Shown here: positions 48,224 through 61,800 of the stretch, in pieces
Position numbering within the stretch: position 1 is the stretch's first letter
Layout: each line of letters opens with the position of its first letter
From: Marsupella aquatica
Lineage: Eukaryota; Marchantiophyta
DNA: 64,000 nt
Reading direction: 5' to 3'
Assembly: GCA_973895155.1 (NCBI GenBank)
Contig: OZ316893.1
Location: 20,336,001 to 20,400,000, forward strand
Notes under the pieces: generated by a model
What the model was told of the DNA's origin: nothing
Database searches by the model: none
What the model saw: only the letters and a program-made list of their open reading frames with translations
Made by a program: the position numbers and the translations under genes

Positions 48224-51200
48224 AGCATGGTCCATCATTTATCATGCGCATTCCTTTATACTGCATTGCTGCCTTGATGAATAAATTCCCCCAGAACACA
48301 GCAATCATGTGTATCGGCGAGATGTTCTTCAACCTGTGCTTTGATAGGTTAAACCTTGGGCAGCAGGAAAGTATGGATGCACTTCGCAGTTTGTAGAATG
48401 TCTTTGAGTAGAGGCTGCTGCTAATGTCCAGAAGATGCATACGTGGATCTCCGTCTGTGATCTAAATGTTGATTAGATTTTGTCATGAAGTCCTAAGATT
48501 GTGACATGGATGCAGAAAGACGCGCATGTCTTAGTTTCTACAAGTCAAAGTCCAAGAGTCCTCAGAAATTGCAAGAGCAACACCTCCAGAGCATATGTTA
48601 GGAATTTAAGCACACAGTGATTGAACAGTTCCAACGCACTAGAAACCGTTCTCCTACCAGAGTGTAAATGAACGGGCTGAAGGAATGCTGTTTAGAAAAT
48701 CCAATTTTACAATATGAAAACCAATTCCCAAATCACACTTTTTGGTTCCGAAAGGAGCCTCGTTGAGATCTTTCATCAAAATGAATGCCCAAAATTTACC
48801 CGAAAGGAGATTACTTACCTTTCATCTGGTGCTGCAACTTACCATCATCTGTTCTGCAACAGAAGTTATGTCTGCTTGTACACCCTCAGGTTAAGATCCC
48901 TTCCTTTTCAATACCTTCTCTTCTGCAGCAAACTCTTGGTCAGCATATTCTTAAATTCTACAGGCAACTAGAAGACGTGAGAAAATGCCAAGCATCCTAC
49001 TTATGAATGACAAGATTCCAAACAGGGTGGATAAAATACTTTGAAACACAATTTAATTACACTACCAAGATCAGGCGCCGCACTCGTAAGGATCTCAGCG
49101 GAAAGTATCCTGCAATGCAATTGGGGTGCCACGGGCAAGGGCCGGCAAAAGATGAGAGTCCGCAAAGAAATGAACGTTCGTTGCAGCAAGTCCACAACAA
49201 TTCACAATGGAGGACCGGAACTGTGGAAAATCTAGCCAGTAGCACAAACTTTCAGCTATCCCGTCCCACTCCCCTGTTCAAGACACTTAAGTACTTGTTG
49301 CTAAAAATTCTAAAACAAAGGGTTGACCTCAACCGAATAAAAACTTATCGAAATGCCGATGGCCGCGGCAGAGGACTTGAATACTGGCAACAATGCAAGC
49401 GAGAGAAATCTAGATGCCAGCAAACAGTTTGATATCACAATGAAGAACAAGGATTACAGATGCAAAATCCTCTTCAAGGTAAAGGGATGGAAACTTAAAT
49501 GCTAAAAACTAAACCGAATAACCAACATGGTAAATATCTTCTTGAGAACGAAAGCTTAACTCCTAAATATTAAACAGATTCACATCAACATGGTCAACAG
49601 CTTCTTCTTATAGAGACCAGGCTATAGGTGGAAATTGATCGAATTCTTCAGTAGCGTGGACAACGATAGGGTGTGTTTTAGTTAGGGCAAGTAATGTTGT
49701 TCTCTGGACATTTCGGGTTGTTCATAGAACATGTCCCTGTCAGTGGTGTGGACGACAGCTTTTTCGTAAGCCTCTTACACACTCTACTCTGAAATGTAAG
49801 AGAAAATTATTAGTGGATAGTTACTCTCCTTTGTTGTGTAGATTGTGAACCCACAGTCGACAGTCATAAAGAAGCCTGCGAACTGAGGTTAATTTGAGTC
49901 AATTGGCTACGAAGAGTGAAGAGTGAAGAGTTCTCGCCTCAATACTGTTGTAAAGAACTCTTCGTCAATTTCAGCTCTGCACTTCTTCAGGTTGAATTGG
50001 TTAGGGTCTGTTCTCGCCTGAATATGTTGTCAAAACAAGAGTAAAGAGTTCTTGCCTGAACGCTGTTGTAAAAGAAAAGTCGAGAGTTCTCTCCTTTTAT
50101 GGCAATCAATGATGTTATCTGTAATAGTATTGATTCATGAGAACGGATTTTTGTCAAGATGTCTTGATCTCGTAAGTACTTCACCATGGTGCGTAGTTCA
50201 GACCTATCAAGCAAAGCAGTTTTTCACCAAAGCAAGCTGGAGAGCCATTGCGCACACCAAATATAGTGTCCCGTGCTGAAAGCATTTTTTGAATCCTTTT
50301 ATTGCCCCCAAGGTCTTGTAAAGCCAAGTTTAGCCAATGGTGCCACATAGATTTAACTAAAGACAGATTGAGGACACACTCCACCTAAATGTCACATAAT
50401 CTTTGGCTAAAGTCTTTCTAGATGTGAGAAGAGAAGATTTTATGAAGGACTTGTGGGTCCCTTTTCAATGCAAATGACTTAAAATAAAAATGGACTTAAA
50501 ATAAAAATGGACCAAGAGGCTTGAAGAAGAGACCACCAAGAGAGGTGATATAAAATCTAGGACAACAGAGTGCTCCACATAAGCAAACATCGGGCCCCAT
50601 TACATTCCATGTAGGATTGGTAACAAGTTCGGTTGAAAGTGCCCCCAATGTTTTGTAAAGTGAACAGCAGCAGTTTGACCCAAATGGATGGCTCTGATCA
50701 GATCTTGGAGACAAAAAAAACAGGTGAAAACTGCCCCCAGCGTCTTGTAAAGCCACCCTGAGGTTCATATACTTCGCCATTCAGGATCACTGAAATTGCC
50801 ATTCTGACAGCTGCAAACATTGGTAAGCACAAAATGTTAGATGAGGAGGTGAGCAGATGACGACGAGAGCAGGGAAGAAGCCTTGGCATAAATAAGCCCT
50901 TCCTTTCAAAGTCTCCTCAAATTAACATTTCAAGCATTTTTTGGTGCCTAGGGATGGGACATACTGGGTTTCTTATCCTATGCTCATGGTCAACAAAATA
51001 AGTTCTTGAATCACTAGGAACTCCATTGGGATCAAACTACTTAAAAAGAGAGGGGAGAATGATTTTAAAACAAATGAACACAGATTCTATCCTTTCTATA
51101 CAAGGACAAAATTTATATTGCACACCTGAATTGACTGTTGTCGCAACTCACAGTAGCACATTCTATACCCTCCTTTGTCATAGTTCACCCTTTCTACACC

Positions 51201-51464
51201 CCCTTTAGCTATAATTCACCCAGACATTTCTGTACCCGCTGGACCTATTTTTGTCAAAATTCAGTGAAGCACTTTGCATACCTGTGTAGCTTGTTTTCTT
51301 TTATTCTTTCAATTTTGATTCACATTAATTGTCAAACTACACTATTTTTGGATTGTGGTAGTTTTCATTTTTCACTAGTAACCTCAAATCAAAGGAAACC
51401 TTTATTGCCTCTTTAAAGTGCCACTCTTCATGACAAAACCTGGATCCACCATTGTTAGTACCTT
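48224..51464. other. Spacer, no recognised gene
   Basis: The beginning should be the 3' untranslated region of the preceding gene. Around 49915-50090 the words gaagagtg and gagttctcgcctgaa/gagttcttgcctgaa recur. Around 50320-50750 gcccccaRYgt-ttgtaaagY recurs. No frame has a recognisable domain. Confidence 0.45.
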
Positions 51465-51760
51465 TTTCCTCAAATTGTGGAGCAAAGTCTCACCCTAGAC
51501 GAGAGAATCGTATTGTGGAGCAAAGTCCCACCCTAGATGAGAAGAATGTGAAAAAAGGAGAAGTTCTCCTCAAATTTTTGTGGAGCAAAGTCTCACTGAC
51601 CCTAGATGAGAGGAATGTGAAAAAGTATAAATTTTACTCAAATTGTGGATCAAGGTCTAACCCTAGAGTAAAGGAATGTGAAAAAAAGGATAAGTTTTCC
51701 TCAAATTGTGGAGCAAAGTCTCACCCTAGAGGAGAGGAATATGAAGAAAGGAGAAATCTC
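51465..51760. repeat. Minisatellite, units of about 45-75 bases
   Basis: About five diverged copies of a block containing tcctcaaattgtggagcaaa, gtctcaccctaga, gagaggaatgtgaaaaaagg follow each other. The first unit is shortened. Open frames through it merely repeat the unit. Confidence 0.8.
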
Positions 51761-54700
51761 AGACACCTCTGTTTTTATATGGCCAGTGCTGGTTGAAGGT
51801 AAAATTGCTATTAGCTATATTTCAACCTGCCAAATAGTAGAAGAGACCAAACCAAGAGACGTGATCCAACGAGTCTTTAAAGTAAAATTGTTCTTGAATA
51901 TATATTCACTGCCAAAAACAGAAGGGGCGCAACCTGGAGACATGATCAGGACAAAAAAAGCACAATCAAGGGAGAACAAGTAAAAAGCCAAAAAACCAGA
52001 AAGACCAGCAACTAAGCCCAACCCCCAAGTAGAGACAAATCTACTGGAGTTCAGTTCCTGGGCTAATGGAGCAGTCACTCGTGTCAAGTTCTCAAAAGCA
52101 TGCTCGAGTGGTCTGGTCTGACAAGTTGGTCTATTTGCTCGTTAAATCCTCTTCTTTGGATCCACTACTGAACCTGCTCGCTGAGTACTGCATGTAATCA
52201 ATATAATATACTAGCTGGATCCATCTCGTACACGTGGAATATATGTAGAGGAGCTCAGAATGCTGGCAACTTCCATGAGAACTTCTGGAAAGTTGCAAAG
52301 GAAGGTCTGGATTCCCATGTCCTGGTCCATTTCCAAGTGCGTCATTCCCTGGCTTCTATTTTTGGGTACATTCTGCACTCTGGACTCAGAGCGAAAGGTT
52401 GGGAGCTGATGACGACTCTCCAGCCAGATCTGGAGTGCAGATAAAGTTTCCAGTCTAGCTCACACAATCATGAATGTGTGATTCATTAGAAATTCGTCTG
52501 TCAGTCGAAGGAGGAAATATTGGGGACGATAACCATTTCGAACCGAGGATGAGGAGACAATGACCACGATGGATGCATGGGAAAGTAAGGAGATTTAAAG
52601 CTTCCATCCACAAACGAAACTGTTGATAAGTTTGCACGGCTGTGTGACTATCACACTTTCCCTATACAAGGATCCAAGGAGGATCGCCTAGAGATACTGC
52701 CTTGTGTTTAATTCCATCCGAAGTTTCACAATCGTGTTGCATGAAGATCGAGGTCTATCGTGTACGCTTCTTTAGCTGAAACGTAATGGTAAGTTAAGGA
52801 GGCCACGCATGTTCGTTGCATCCCTAGCTGTAAGAATGAGAATCTAGTGAGGACCGCTCTCATTTGTACTCTATGCTGGGATATTGGAATCGGAAAACTC
52901 TTTCCGGGGATAGCGTAGGGCCAACCATTTTTTGCAGTTTCCCTTCATACAACCACAGCCGTCGGGAACCTGCCGACCCTGAAATTCTGTGTATCTCCAA
53001 ACGTTCTACGATACTTTTCACTCGGCCTGTTCATGAGCCTCACATGCAAGCTGGCCACGTACGCCATTCATCGATTGTAAGCCTGTAAATCTGCCAACAC
53101 TCAGCCTCGTCGCCTATGACAAGTTGATCATCGGAGTATGCTCCTAGTTTTGACACTAATCGATTATATTCCATCTAATTCCAAGCCCTGAAGGTTCTCC
53201 GGGAAGATAGCTAGTTGCATGTACAGATTGGCAATGGACGGATGTCTGGGTACATTCAAGTAAGTAGCCATAGAGCTCGTAGGTGTGGGCGGGCCTAGCT
53301 TCCTGAGTGATCATTGCCAGGATTTCTGTGGAATTTCTCTCGAGTTTGCAAACAGTCCGAGATCGAGCAGAAAGATCCACTTGCAATGACATTCCGACTG
53401 TACTAGAGTGTGGCACATTGCATGGTGGCCACATCTTGGTGGCCGCACCATCTGTGAATGTGTGGGATTCTCCTTTCAAAATTCCTACTGTCGTTTCTGG
53501 CATGGTCACTTGACAGATCCGAGACTCTGGGTAATCGTGATTGTGGCCGTGTGCACATGAGACCACTACTTCTAAGCACTGATTTCAATTTTAAATTTCC
53601 CTCTTATTAGCTCATTGAACGATGTCAGTGAGCCCTCGTCGACTCGCATGCACGCTGCTTCGTTGACAAACCTCGATCACCTCTGGTCCAGCAAAACGAC
53701 AGTTGAACTCGATCGATCAAGAGGACTTTGCCTTTTGATAGGTTGTTCGATCTGGTTCGAAGGGAGCGTGGCTAGGCAAAAGGGAAAAAGCGTCGTTGAA
53801 CTTTCTGGCATGGTGGCTATTGATTGGATCGGAGGCTGACCCTAATTTTATTGCTTTTCCTTTTTTGTCTCAGAGTTCCGAGCGACACGGGGACACACAG
53901 GTAGAGCATCTCCATGGCCAACTTTACTGCGGAAGAACATAATTTGTCTTTTCTGTATATGATGCTTTATGGGCAATGCTCTCTAACTGGGGCACACAGG
54001 CAGCGACATGAGCTACCTTGCTACCGGAGCGAGCGATCAAGCACGCCTCACGTGGGATCGATTCATACCCTAGCATGCCGTAATGCAAAGTTCAATAAAA
54101 CCTAAATCCTAAACCTGCACCGACTTTGCTACTCGAATACCTCAACTTCTTCCATCTCCAGATATTAATTCATGCATTTCTGTCGATAGTTGCGGGAAAA
54201 GTTGCTTCTTTAAATGACAGGCTCGCATCCGAATCCCTGTCAGAACAAGCAATTGACACGAACCCTAAACACACATATCTTCCGGCATGCTGCATGTACT
54301 GTACATTCTACGTGACAATTAGACTCCGAGAATCTCAATCATTGTCCATTACGCAGCTTTCTTCGAATATAGATCCATGGCGGGAACACACGCACGGCCA
54401 CACAATCCAATGGCATAAGTGATTGGAGCTTGGGGTCTCCAGAGCCGCCATGTCATCGGGACCTCCGCTAGGGTATGCAAGCATAGACAGTCCTTTCAGA
54501 TGGGCCTCTTTCTTCGTAAATTCATCGCAGGCCACACATCGAATGCCACCCCCGGAAGATAGCAGATGAGCTTGGTCGATCGAAGCTCGGGGTCTCGAGA
54601 GAGGCCATGTCATCGTAAAATTAGCTGATCAAACATTAACGCCATCTTGTCAATCGTCTGACCAACACACAGCCTACCACCCATTGCAAATGATCCGAGA

Positions 54701-55109
54701 CATTATTTTCCGATTACAGCCAACGTGCATGATAATTGGCACGAAGAATGCAAGGAGCTCATAAAATTTCGCCTCCACGGACAAAATTTGATGATCTAAA
54801 TTCCCACTTCAGCCTGTCAGAAGTCCACGACTACTCAATTCCTTCTAAATTAGCCACAAGCACATAGATACTCGATTCCTTCTAAATTGGTCACAAGCAC
54901 ATAGAATTGCGTGAGGGACAGGATGGTGTCTCCTTGCAAACTGTTGCAGATGTTCAAGGTGTAATTAATAGGGCGTCTCAAAGCTGGGGATGTTATAGTC
55001 AGGGAACTAATTTGGTCCATTAATAATAACATTTTTTTAAATATATTTGTATTCAAATTTCTGTGGGACTATCATTACGAATAGACCTTCAAGTTGTTTC
55101 TTGCTGCCT
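51761..55109. other. Spacer, no recognised gene
   Basis: There is no supported gene. Near 54420-54610 a block with ttggagcttggggtctccagag, gccatgtcatcg recurs as cgaagctcggggtctcgagag, gccatgtcatcg about 150 bases later. Near 54830-54905 the string actcaattccttctaaatt recurs as actcgattccttctaaatt. Confidence 0.45.
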
Positions 55110-55440
55110 AAAGCTTTACAGATCACTTCCAAGCCAGAGGTCCCAGGTTCAATCCACACTGGTTGTGGAGTGTGTGTGAGAGAGTGGGTGTAGTGGTGTG
55201 AGTTCTGGTTTCTCCTTAGCCCCTAGTTGGTTAGCTTTGGTTCAACCCCTCTCCTTCCTGGTGTGGGAATGACCCCCTTGGGGACTACCCTAGAGAAGTT
55301 CAACCCCCTCTCCTTCCTGGTGTGGGAATGACCCCCTTGGGGACTACCCTAGAGAGGTTCAACCTCTCCTTCCTGGTGTGGGAATGACCCCCTTGGGGAC
55401 TACCCTAGAGAGGTGCATACTCTGAAATAGATCATCTATC
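55110..55440 (+). mobile_element. SINE-like element with internal 55-59-base triplication
   Basis: A B-box-like ggttcaatccac sits near 55148, preceded by ccaagccagaggtccc. Downstream it matches the element at 29553-29830 (gttctggtttctccttagcccc, gacccccttggggac, taccctagagaggtgca). A block beginning ttcaacccctctccttcctg is repeated three times, at 55241-55298, 55299-55357 and 55358 to about 55412. Confidence 0.6.
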
Positions 55441-57628
55441 TTCTGTTGGATGGATCAGCTTTAGATTTCAAGGCAAAAACATAAAGATCACCTGGGGAGG
55501 TGCTCTTAACATCTTACAGTATTTTCCATAAAAGGACAGTTATGGACACTCAAAAGACTACTTTTGAGAGGCCTTAATAATTCAGGGTACGTATAACATT
55601 AACTTGAAGAACCTACAGTTTACATGATCGTCACTTCCAAACTATATTGAGCTACTGGGAAGTGATATGGATGATGTGCAAACTGTGTTAACTATAAGTA
55701 TTTCAAACACCTATTGTGAGAAATCAAAATTACAGCCTTTAGTACTGTAATGACCATTCTGAAACATTGCTTTAAAATTCACAAGACAGAAAAAAGCAAT
55801 AAGAACCTCCTTAGTGAATAATATTGTACTTGGTTAAGGCACAACTCCCATGTACAGGGTACTGAAGAATGCGTCTCTGAACGTCAGCATCTGGGTGAGT
55901 GAGATATACATGCCTGAAACCCTCCTGTGCAGGCTTGACTGCAATATTTGTGGAATCCCGACTGAAGGGCAAGTCAGAGACAGAAATTTTCCGGCACTTT
56001 CTTCAGGGCCCACATGCAAGTTGGGCCAATCCCTCCCGTTCCCAAAAACAAACAACCAAAATAAGGTGAGATTTTGTTGTTTTTTTTTTGTTTGTAATGG
56101 CAGGATAAGAGGTTGTACTCGGCAAATTTGTTTCTGTGATCACACATAAAAGAATAAAATAAAACACTCAGACACACCAAAAAATAAAATTGATGCTCCC
56201 ATGGACCACTGTTTGACTAAGGGACTTTGGCGGACCAAGCACATTTTGATACCCCAATCTGTGATGATTGATTAACAAGAGAAATGTTATCGAGTAAAAT
56301 ATAACATTTCTAGTTTCACAATCCTAGTTTCTAGAAAGTGCCTATGTGAGTTTCACAATCAATCCAGGCAAGAATCTGGTCAACATTATGATCTTTCCAT
56401 TTCTTGTTTTCAGGCTAGGTTTGACTCTTTTGTTGTTTGGCGTGTGATATATGCTGGGATATATGGACATATCAGATATTTAGACAATTGAATGGTTCAG
56501 GCATGAAAGGACCCACGAAGGGGATCATACTCTAAAGCAATTAGTAGATAAATCAATATAGATGTCATAAGTTTGGAAAGGCAAATACACTTCTCTGCAT
56601 TCTATATATATTCAATTAGATCAATAAGCATACATCCCATAGAAGATGCCCTTGCATAAAAGTTGTCCTTGCACAAAATAACTTTTTGCAAAGAAGACAT
56701 TGGAATTGTGAAAAACATGTTGTGGAGGTAGTCATTGAGGAAAATAAGTGTTGAGGCAATGTGAACTTTTGAGCCCCATGAGAACATATTATTGCGGCTT
56801 TGTTGTGCTAACTTGTGATTGGGTTTTCACTCCAGTTGTGTTGTGGTTGTGAAACTCAGTTGAGCATTGTTTCAGCTGGGTTGTCATTGCAACCATGTCA
56901 TTGCGGCCATGTCAGTGTTGCAAAAGTGTTATCATTCCAACCATGTTGCCTATGTATTCAGGCTCCCATGGTCTTCACTTCTTTTTTCCAACCCATCAGG
57001 GGCAAACTAAGAAGTTAGGGGTTTTTTAATTCAATTGGGTGCAAGACTTTAAAATTTTTGTTGAAGAATTAAAAATAGGAGTGTTAAATTAGTCCAATTT
57101 AGAGAATTATAATAACTAAGGAGGGTTTGAATTCCAAATTTGGGAATCTTCCTAGAATATTTGATAAAGTCATGGGTTAAAATATAGTAAGATAATTCTT
57201 TGTTTCTTTAAGTTTTAGGGTGTTTATTACCTGAAAACTTATCGCGTGATATGAGACTTCCTTGGAGTGAGGCCCCCGAGTTCAGGCTGTGATTGTGGAA
57301 CTGTCATTTTGGTTGAGTGCATCCTGTTGGTGCAGCAATGTTGTCAATTTGGTCAATGTTGTTGTTAAAAAATGATGTTGTTTGGGAGGGCAAGTATACA
57401 TGGAAGTGCAAGGAGTGCAAGATAGGCACCAAGTAGGGTCGTGCAACACTCTATTTTCCTTTCTCCCTCCCCCTTCTCTCCTCCCACTCCCCATGTCAGG
57501 GAGGTGGTGGGCAAGGGCGAGGCCGAAGGGAAGGCAGATTGGGCAGAGGGAACACTCAGGCTGAAAAATGTGGGTCCCCCAAATTATTATTTCCCTTTCC
57601 CCATGATTTTTCTATCCATCACAATCTC
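55441..57628. other. Spacer, no recognised gene
   Basis: AT-rich sequence with short chance frames only (for example 55850-56149 and 56602-56787). Confidence 0.5.
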
Positions 57629-57866
57629 AAGGGGGTCATTTCCATGGAAGTGGCACATCACACGCAACAAAAGTGTAGGCTGGGAAAATTGAATCATTTT
57701 TTAGAAAGACTTATTAGGTTATCAATGGAAATATAAGGTTGTTTTAATTGCAAAAATGCATATATGTCATCACCTGAGTGGTGTCATACAACTTTATCTA
57801 AATTGAGTCAAACCATTGCACATGATTTATGGCCGTCCATATAGTGCGCTCCCCCCTCCCCCCAAA
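57629..57866 (-). mobile_element. G-tract MITE family, copy 2 (inverted)
   Basis: Reading the minus strand from 57866 gives a G-rich end, gcactatatggacggccat, gtgcaatggtttga, ataaagttgtatgacacc, tgcaattaaaacaacctta and tatttccattgat, then gtgatgtgccacttcc and ccatggaaatgaccccc at 57629. That is the same order as copies 1 and 3. The element is 238 bases if it ends at the two G/C tracts. Confidence 0.75.
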
Positions 57867-58410
57867 GATCCACTCCCACGTACACCCACACATATCCCTC
57901 TCACTCCCCCCTTGAGGAAAGCAGCCCGGAGGAAAGAAAACAACCACCTAATTGGGTGCAATGGGTTCTGTCAATTATGTGGGACTTTTATAGGTGTACC
58001 ACTTATCCCCTAGTAGCCTATTGTACATACTTAGGCTGTTTTGCAAGATACTGGACCCTCTTTGGGCAGCAGAGTGCACACAATCCACATAGAGACTAAA
58101 AGAACTCTAAAATGTGTTTGACAGATGGATAAGGAGCTGGATTTTGTTCCCTAGTTTAAATTTTTGTGAGCAAATGAAGAGGAGTTTTGGCAGAATTACA
58201 TAATACAGTAGTTAAGAAAGTAGTGCATTATGTCCAATATGAAGAACTTCCCAACAGATAATAAAAATAAAAATTGATCACTTGGGTCCAATCATGTGAG
58301 TATCAAGACCCGAGCAAATTGGTTTGTGGACACATGGAGTCTCATGTTTTGCCCATACTTACTTTCCCGTCCCCCCCCCCTCCCACGCTTACCCAATTCC
58401 ATAGGCTGGC
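57867..58410. other. Spacer between two inverted MITE copies
   Basis: No gene is supported. Confidence 0.5.
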
Positions 58411-58741
58411 CTCGGGGGGGTTCACTATATGGAGGGCCATACATCGCGTGCAACGAATTAGGGTTTGACCCCCCTAACTTATAAGTGAAAAATATTTTTT
58501 TGCAAAACCTTTTCTTTCTTTAAATTTTGTCATTTTTTATTAAAAAACCCCTAAAAACTTTAATGAAAGTATTTTTTGCAATTAAATAGGCCTACGGGTT
58601 CTTTAAAGTAGACCAGTCAATAAAATATGCCCTATGTGTTCTTCCACCAAACTTTGGAAGTCTTCCGTCACACCCATTTAAATGGGTCTATACTTCGTCA
58701 CACGTGATGTGCCACTTCCGTGGAAGTGACCCCCCCCCCAG
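58411..58741 (+). mobile_element. G-tract MITE family, copy 3, with 8-base target duplication
   Basis: The left end is ctcgggggggttcactatat and the right end, read inversely, ctggggggggggtcacttcc. Both flanks carry aggctggc (58403-58410 and 58742-58749), an exact eight-base duplication of the size made by hAT elements. The internal order matches copies 1 and 2, with an extra AT-rich stretch at about 58480-58560. It encodes no transposase. Confidence 0.75.
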
Positions 58742-58848
58742 AGGCTGGCAGGACTGTGGCCTCCCACTCATTTTTGCTTTCAATCATTTTTGCTTTCAAT
58801 CATTTTTGCTTTCAACTCACTTTTTCGGCACTTTTTCCTTCAAAACCT

Positions 58849-61800
58849 AAGTTTTTTTTTTTTTCATTCAGACAGCGTTGACACTTTGTTCATATGGCAG
58901 AAAAGAACACAAACCTGCCTAAAAGAAGGAGGCAGGACATAGAAAGAAACGGAAAATAAGGGTGGCTAGAGGGAGGAGCACACCCAGAGAAGAGAAGCAC
59001 CAAAGACCGCCCAACCAGATGGCCAAAAAGAGGGGCACATCCAAGCGAGGAAGGGCAGCCCAAGGGGGAACAAGGACGGCCAGGAAGCAGCAAGAGAATA
59101 AGAGAAGCAATCAATCACCAACCAACATAACCAGGGAGACCAGCCAGGACCAGACCGGGAAATACACCAACTCCTCCCACCACCGGCTGAAAGATCCAGG
59201 CAGAACTCCGAGAAAAAACCCTCCATTGCCAAGTAATCCCCCGTTCCGCCGGTGAAGGCAATAGAGCAGCAAAACTGGGTCACCGATAGTCGAGCATGTG
59301 ATGACTAGGTCAGGGTGACCAAAGGGACAGATCAGGAGATGGTCCACCATCAGCAAAGAATCCTCTTGCATTAAGAAGGCCCAGAATGAGATGACCCTGA
59401 ATGATTGAGAGGAGCAGCGTCAATACACCGAGTTCCGAGAGATGATACGTGGGGTCCAGGAGGAGTGGCAGCATCTGCAGTCGGGTATAATACTGAAAGA
59501 GGAAAATAGGCAAGTTCAGATCCCGAGGGGTGAATGAGTCTACTCGGATTCCATAGGAGGGCGCTCAGAGTGGAGGATGCCTCTAGTCGACGCCCAGTGA
59601 GCAGAAGCGAGCACCAATGCGCAAAAGAATTTCTCAGCCAGTGAATCAATACAGTCCGGCGGGGAGAGGAAGAGGCGCAGTACCGACCAGGACCAAGACC
59701 AGACACCAAGCCAAGCAGCGGGAAAGGAGAGCTCCTATTAATACTTGAGGATAGCCAATGTGCCCCAGCAATAGAATATTCTAATCTATAGTCGACTAAT
59801 TCTGAATAGGGACCAAAGAGAATCTAGCTAGTGCTCAACCGGGAGGGGAGGAAAAATAATATGGCCAAAAATTAGTGCAAAGGGACGCAGAGCCAAGGCA
59901 ACCGTAGCTGATTAGCATAGAGGAGCATCCAGCCTCCGCACCGATTATCTAGAGGTAACCAAGAGGAAGCATGCGAACCACACCAGCATCCGATAGAAAA
60001 ATGGATACCAAGACACCTGCAAGAGTTCAGAACCTGATGAATATATGCCTGATCACAATGGAGCACTGCCGAAGGAGCCATCCTCCAAGAGGGCGAGACA
60101 AGAGACTAAGGAAAGACTATAAATCCGACCAGAGGGTGAAACCGATACAGGGGAAATACAGCGGGTACATGTGAAGCCAGAAACCAGGGAGGATGAGAGA
60201 AGGAAAGCACAGAGAATATTGCAAGAAACATTTGGGGTAACTGTGGAGTGAGGAGGATAGGAGCGGCAGGGACTAGAAGGAATACTAGGCTGAGCAGGAG
60301 TCAGCAGCAAGACCTATTATGCAGAGTCCGAGAAATATATTTCTTTGCATAGTACAATCTTTTTTTCTTTTTCTCAGACTCTGCATAGAGGGCAACGGAG
60401 TGGATATGTTGGACAGAGGAAGAGGCAGCAACGTAGGGGGAGAATACAACAGATTGACTGCGGAACAGGCGAGAGTTACGGTTTCTCCAGATAAGCCAGA
60501 GAATCTCATAAATGACAAAGAGACGTGCAGAGCGCTGAGGAGTCCGGCCCAGAGCCATATCGATAGTGGTGATGAGTGAGTGGCCCCCAGGTAGATACGA
60601 CATGGCAGGCAGTCTCTCGAAGAACCAAGCAGATCGGTTCCAAACCGAGACTGCATGAGAACAAACGAAGAAGATGTGTTGGTTATCCTCCAATAGCTGC
60701 GGACAAGAGGAGCAGCTCCCGTCATCGTGCCCACATTGCAAAGCCCGTTTTCCGTTGAATAGACCTGCAGCCAGGACACGCCACAGAAATATTTTGCCTC
60801 TATGTGAGAGATCAGATCTCCAAATTCGCCTCCACCTGCGCTGCCAAAGAGCCAATGAGTCAAAGGAGCCCCAGCGGAGATTGAGAGAGAGGAAATCACA
60901 TCTAGACTGATCCAAATATTTGTAGGCCTGGGAGCTGAGAAGAGAGCGAGGACGAATGTGGTCAATTTTCCCAAACCAGTACCATTGAGCTGGCTCAAAG
61001 ATCAAGGAGAGAGAGGGAGGCGGGCCGGTCTGCAGGAGCAAAAGGACGTTTAGCAGGGCCTCCTTATCCAGTCTAGTCAAACCACGAACTCTTGCCAAAG
61101 AATACGAAATATCCTTCCAGCATCCAGCATCAAAGTCCCATAGGTCTGAAAACACCCGAATGTTAATACGTGAACAAGCAACCAGAAAGCAAGGAATAAC
61201 GGATTTGGGGAGACCTAAGGAAGAGAAGCACTTTGGAAGTAAATGACCGAGACTCCATCTAGCAGGAGTAGCTAGAGAGTCAGAACGCCAGTGGAGGAAG
61301 ACACGAACCCGAGCCCATGCCTTCCATATGCCTGCTGTGAAGTTCATGCCGCGAAAGCTTGACGGAGAGGAAAATAGAAAGCGATCCATAATTGTGTAGC
61401 GCAACTGACGGAGGCGAACAGAATGGTTCCAAGAAGCAAGGCCAAGGTTTTTGGAGAATAAGATGGCCCATTTGGAGCGCGAATCCGAAAGCATACGGAC
61501 AGACCAGCGGGTTAGCAAGGCTGTGGCCTGGAGTTGGATATCCTTGAAGCCCAGCCCACCGTCTTGTTTGCGGCCGCACAACCGATCCCACGAGACAAGG
61601 GGAACCTTGCGACCTCCCTCCTTATTGAAACCCCAAATGAAATCTTTACAAGTCCTTTGGATCTCATAGGAAAGGGAAGCAGAGAATGGGGAATACATCA
61701 TATGATATACCGACATAGAAAGCAATACTTGTTTGACCAGAAGAACTCGACCTGTGAATGAGAAGCTTTTATTAGACCACGAGGCGAGACGCTTATTTAA

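Noticed and set aside
60285-60998. A 237-codon minus-strand frame
   Set aside because: It lies wholly inside the LINE ORF2 in another frame and has no motifs.
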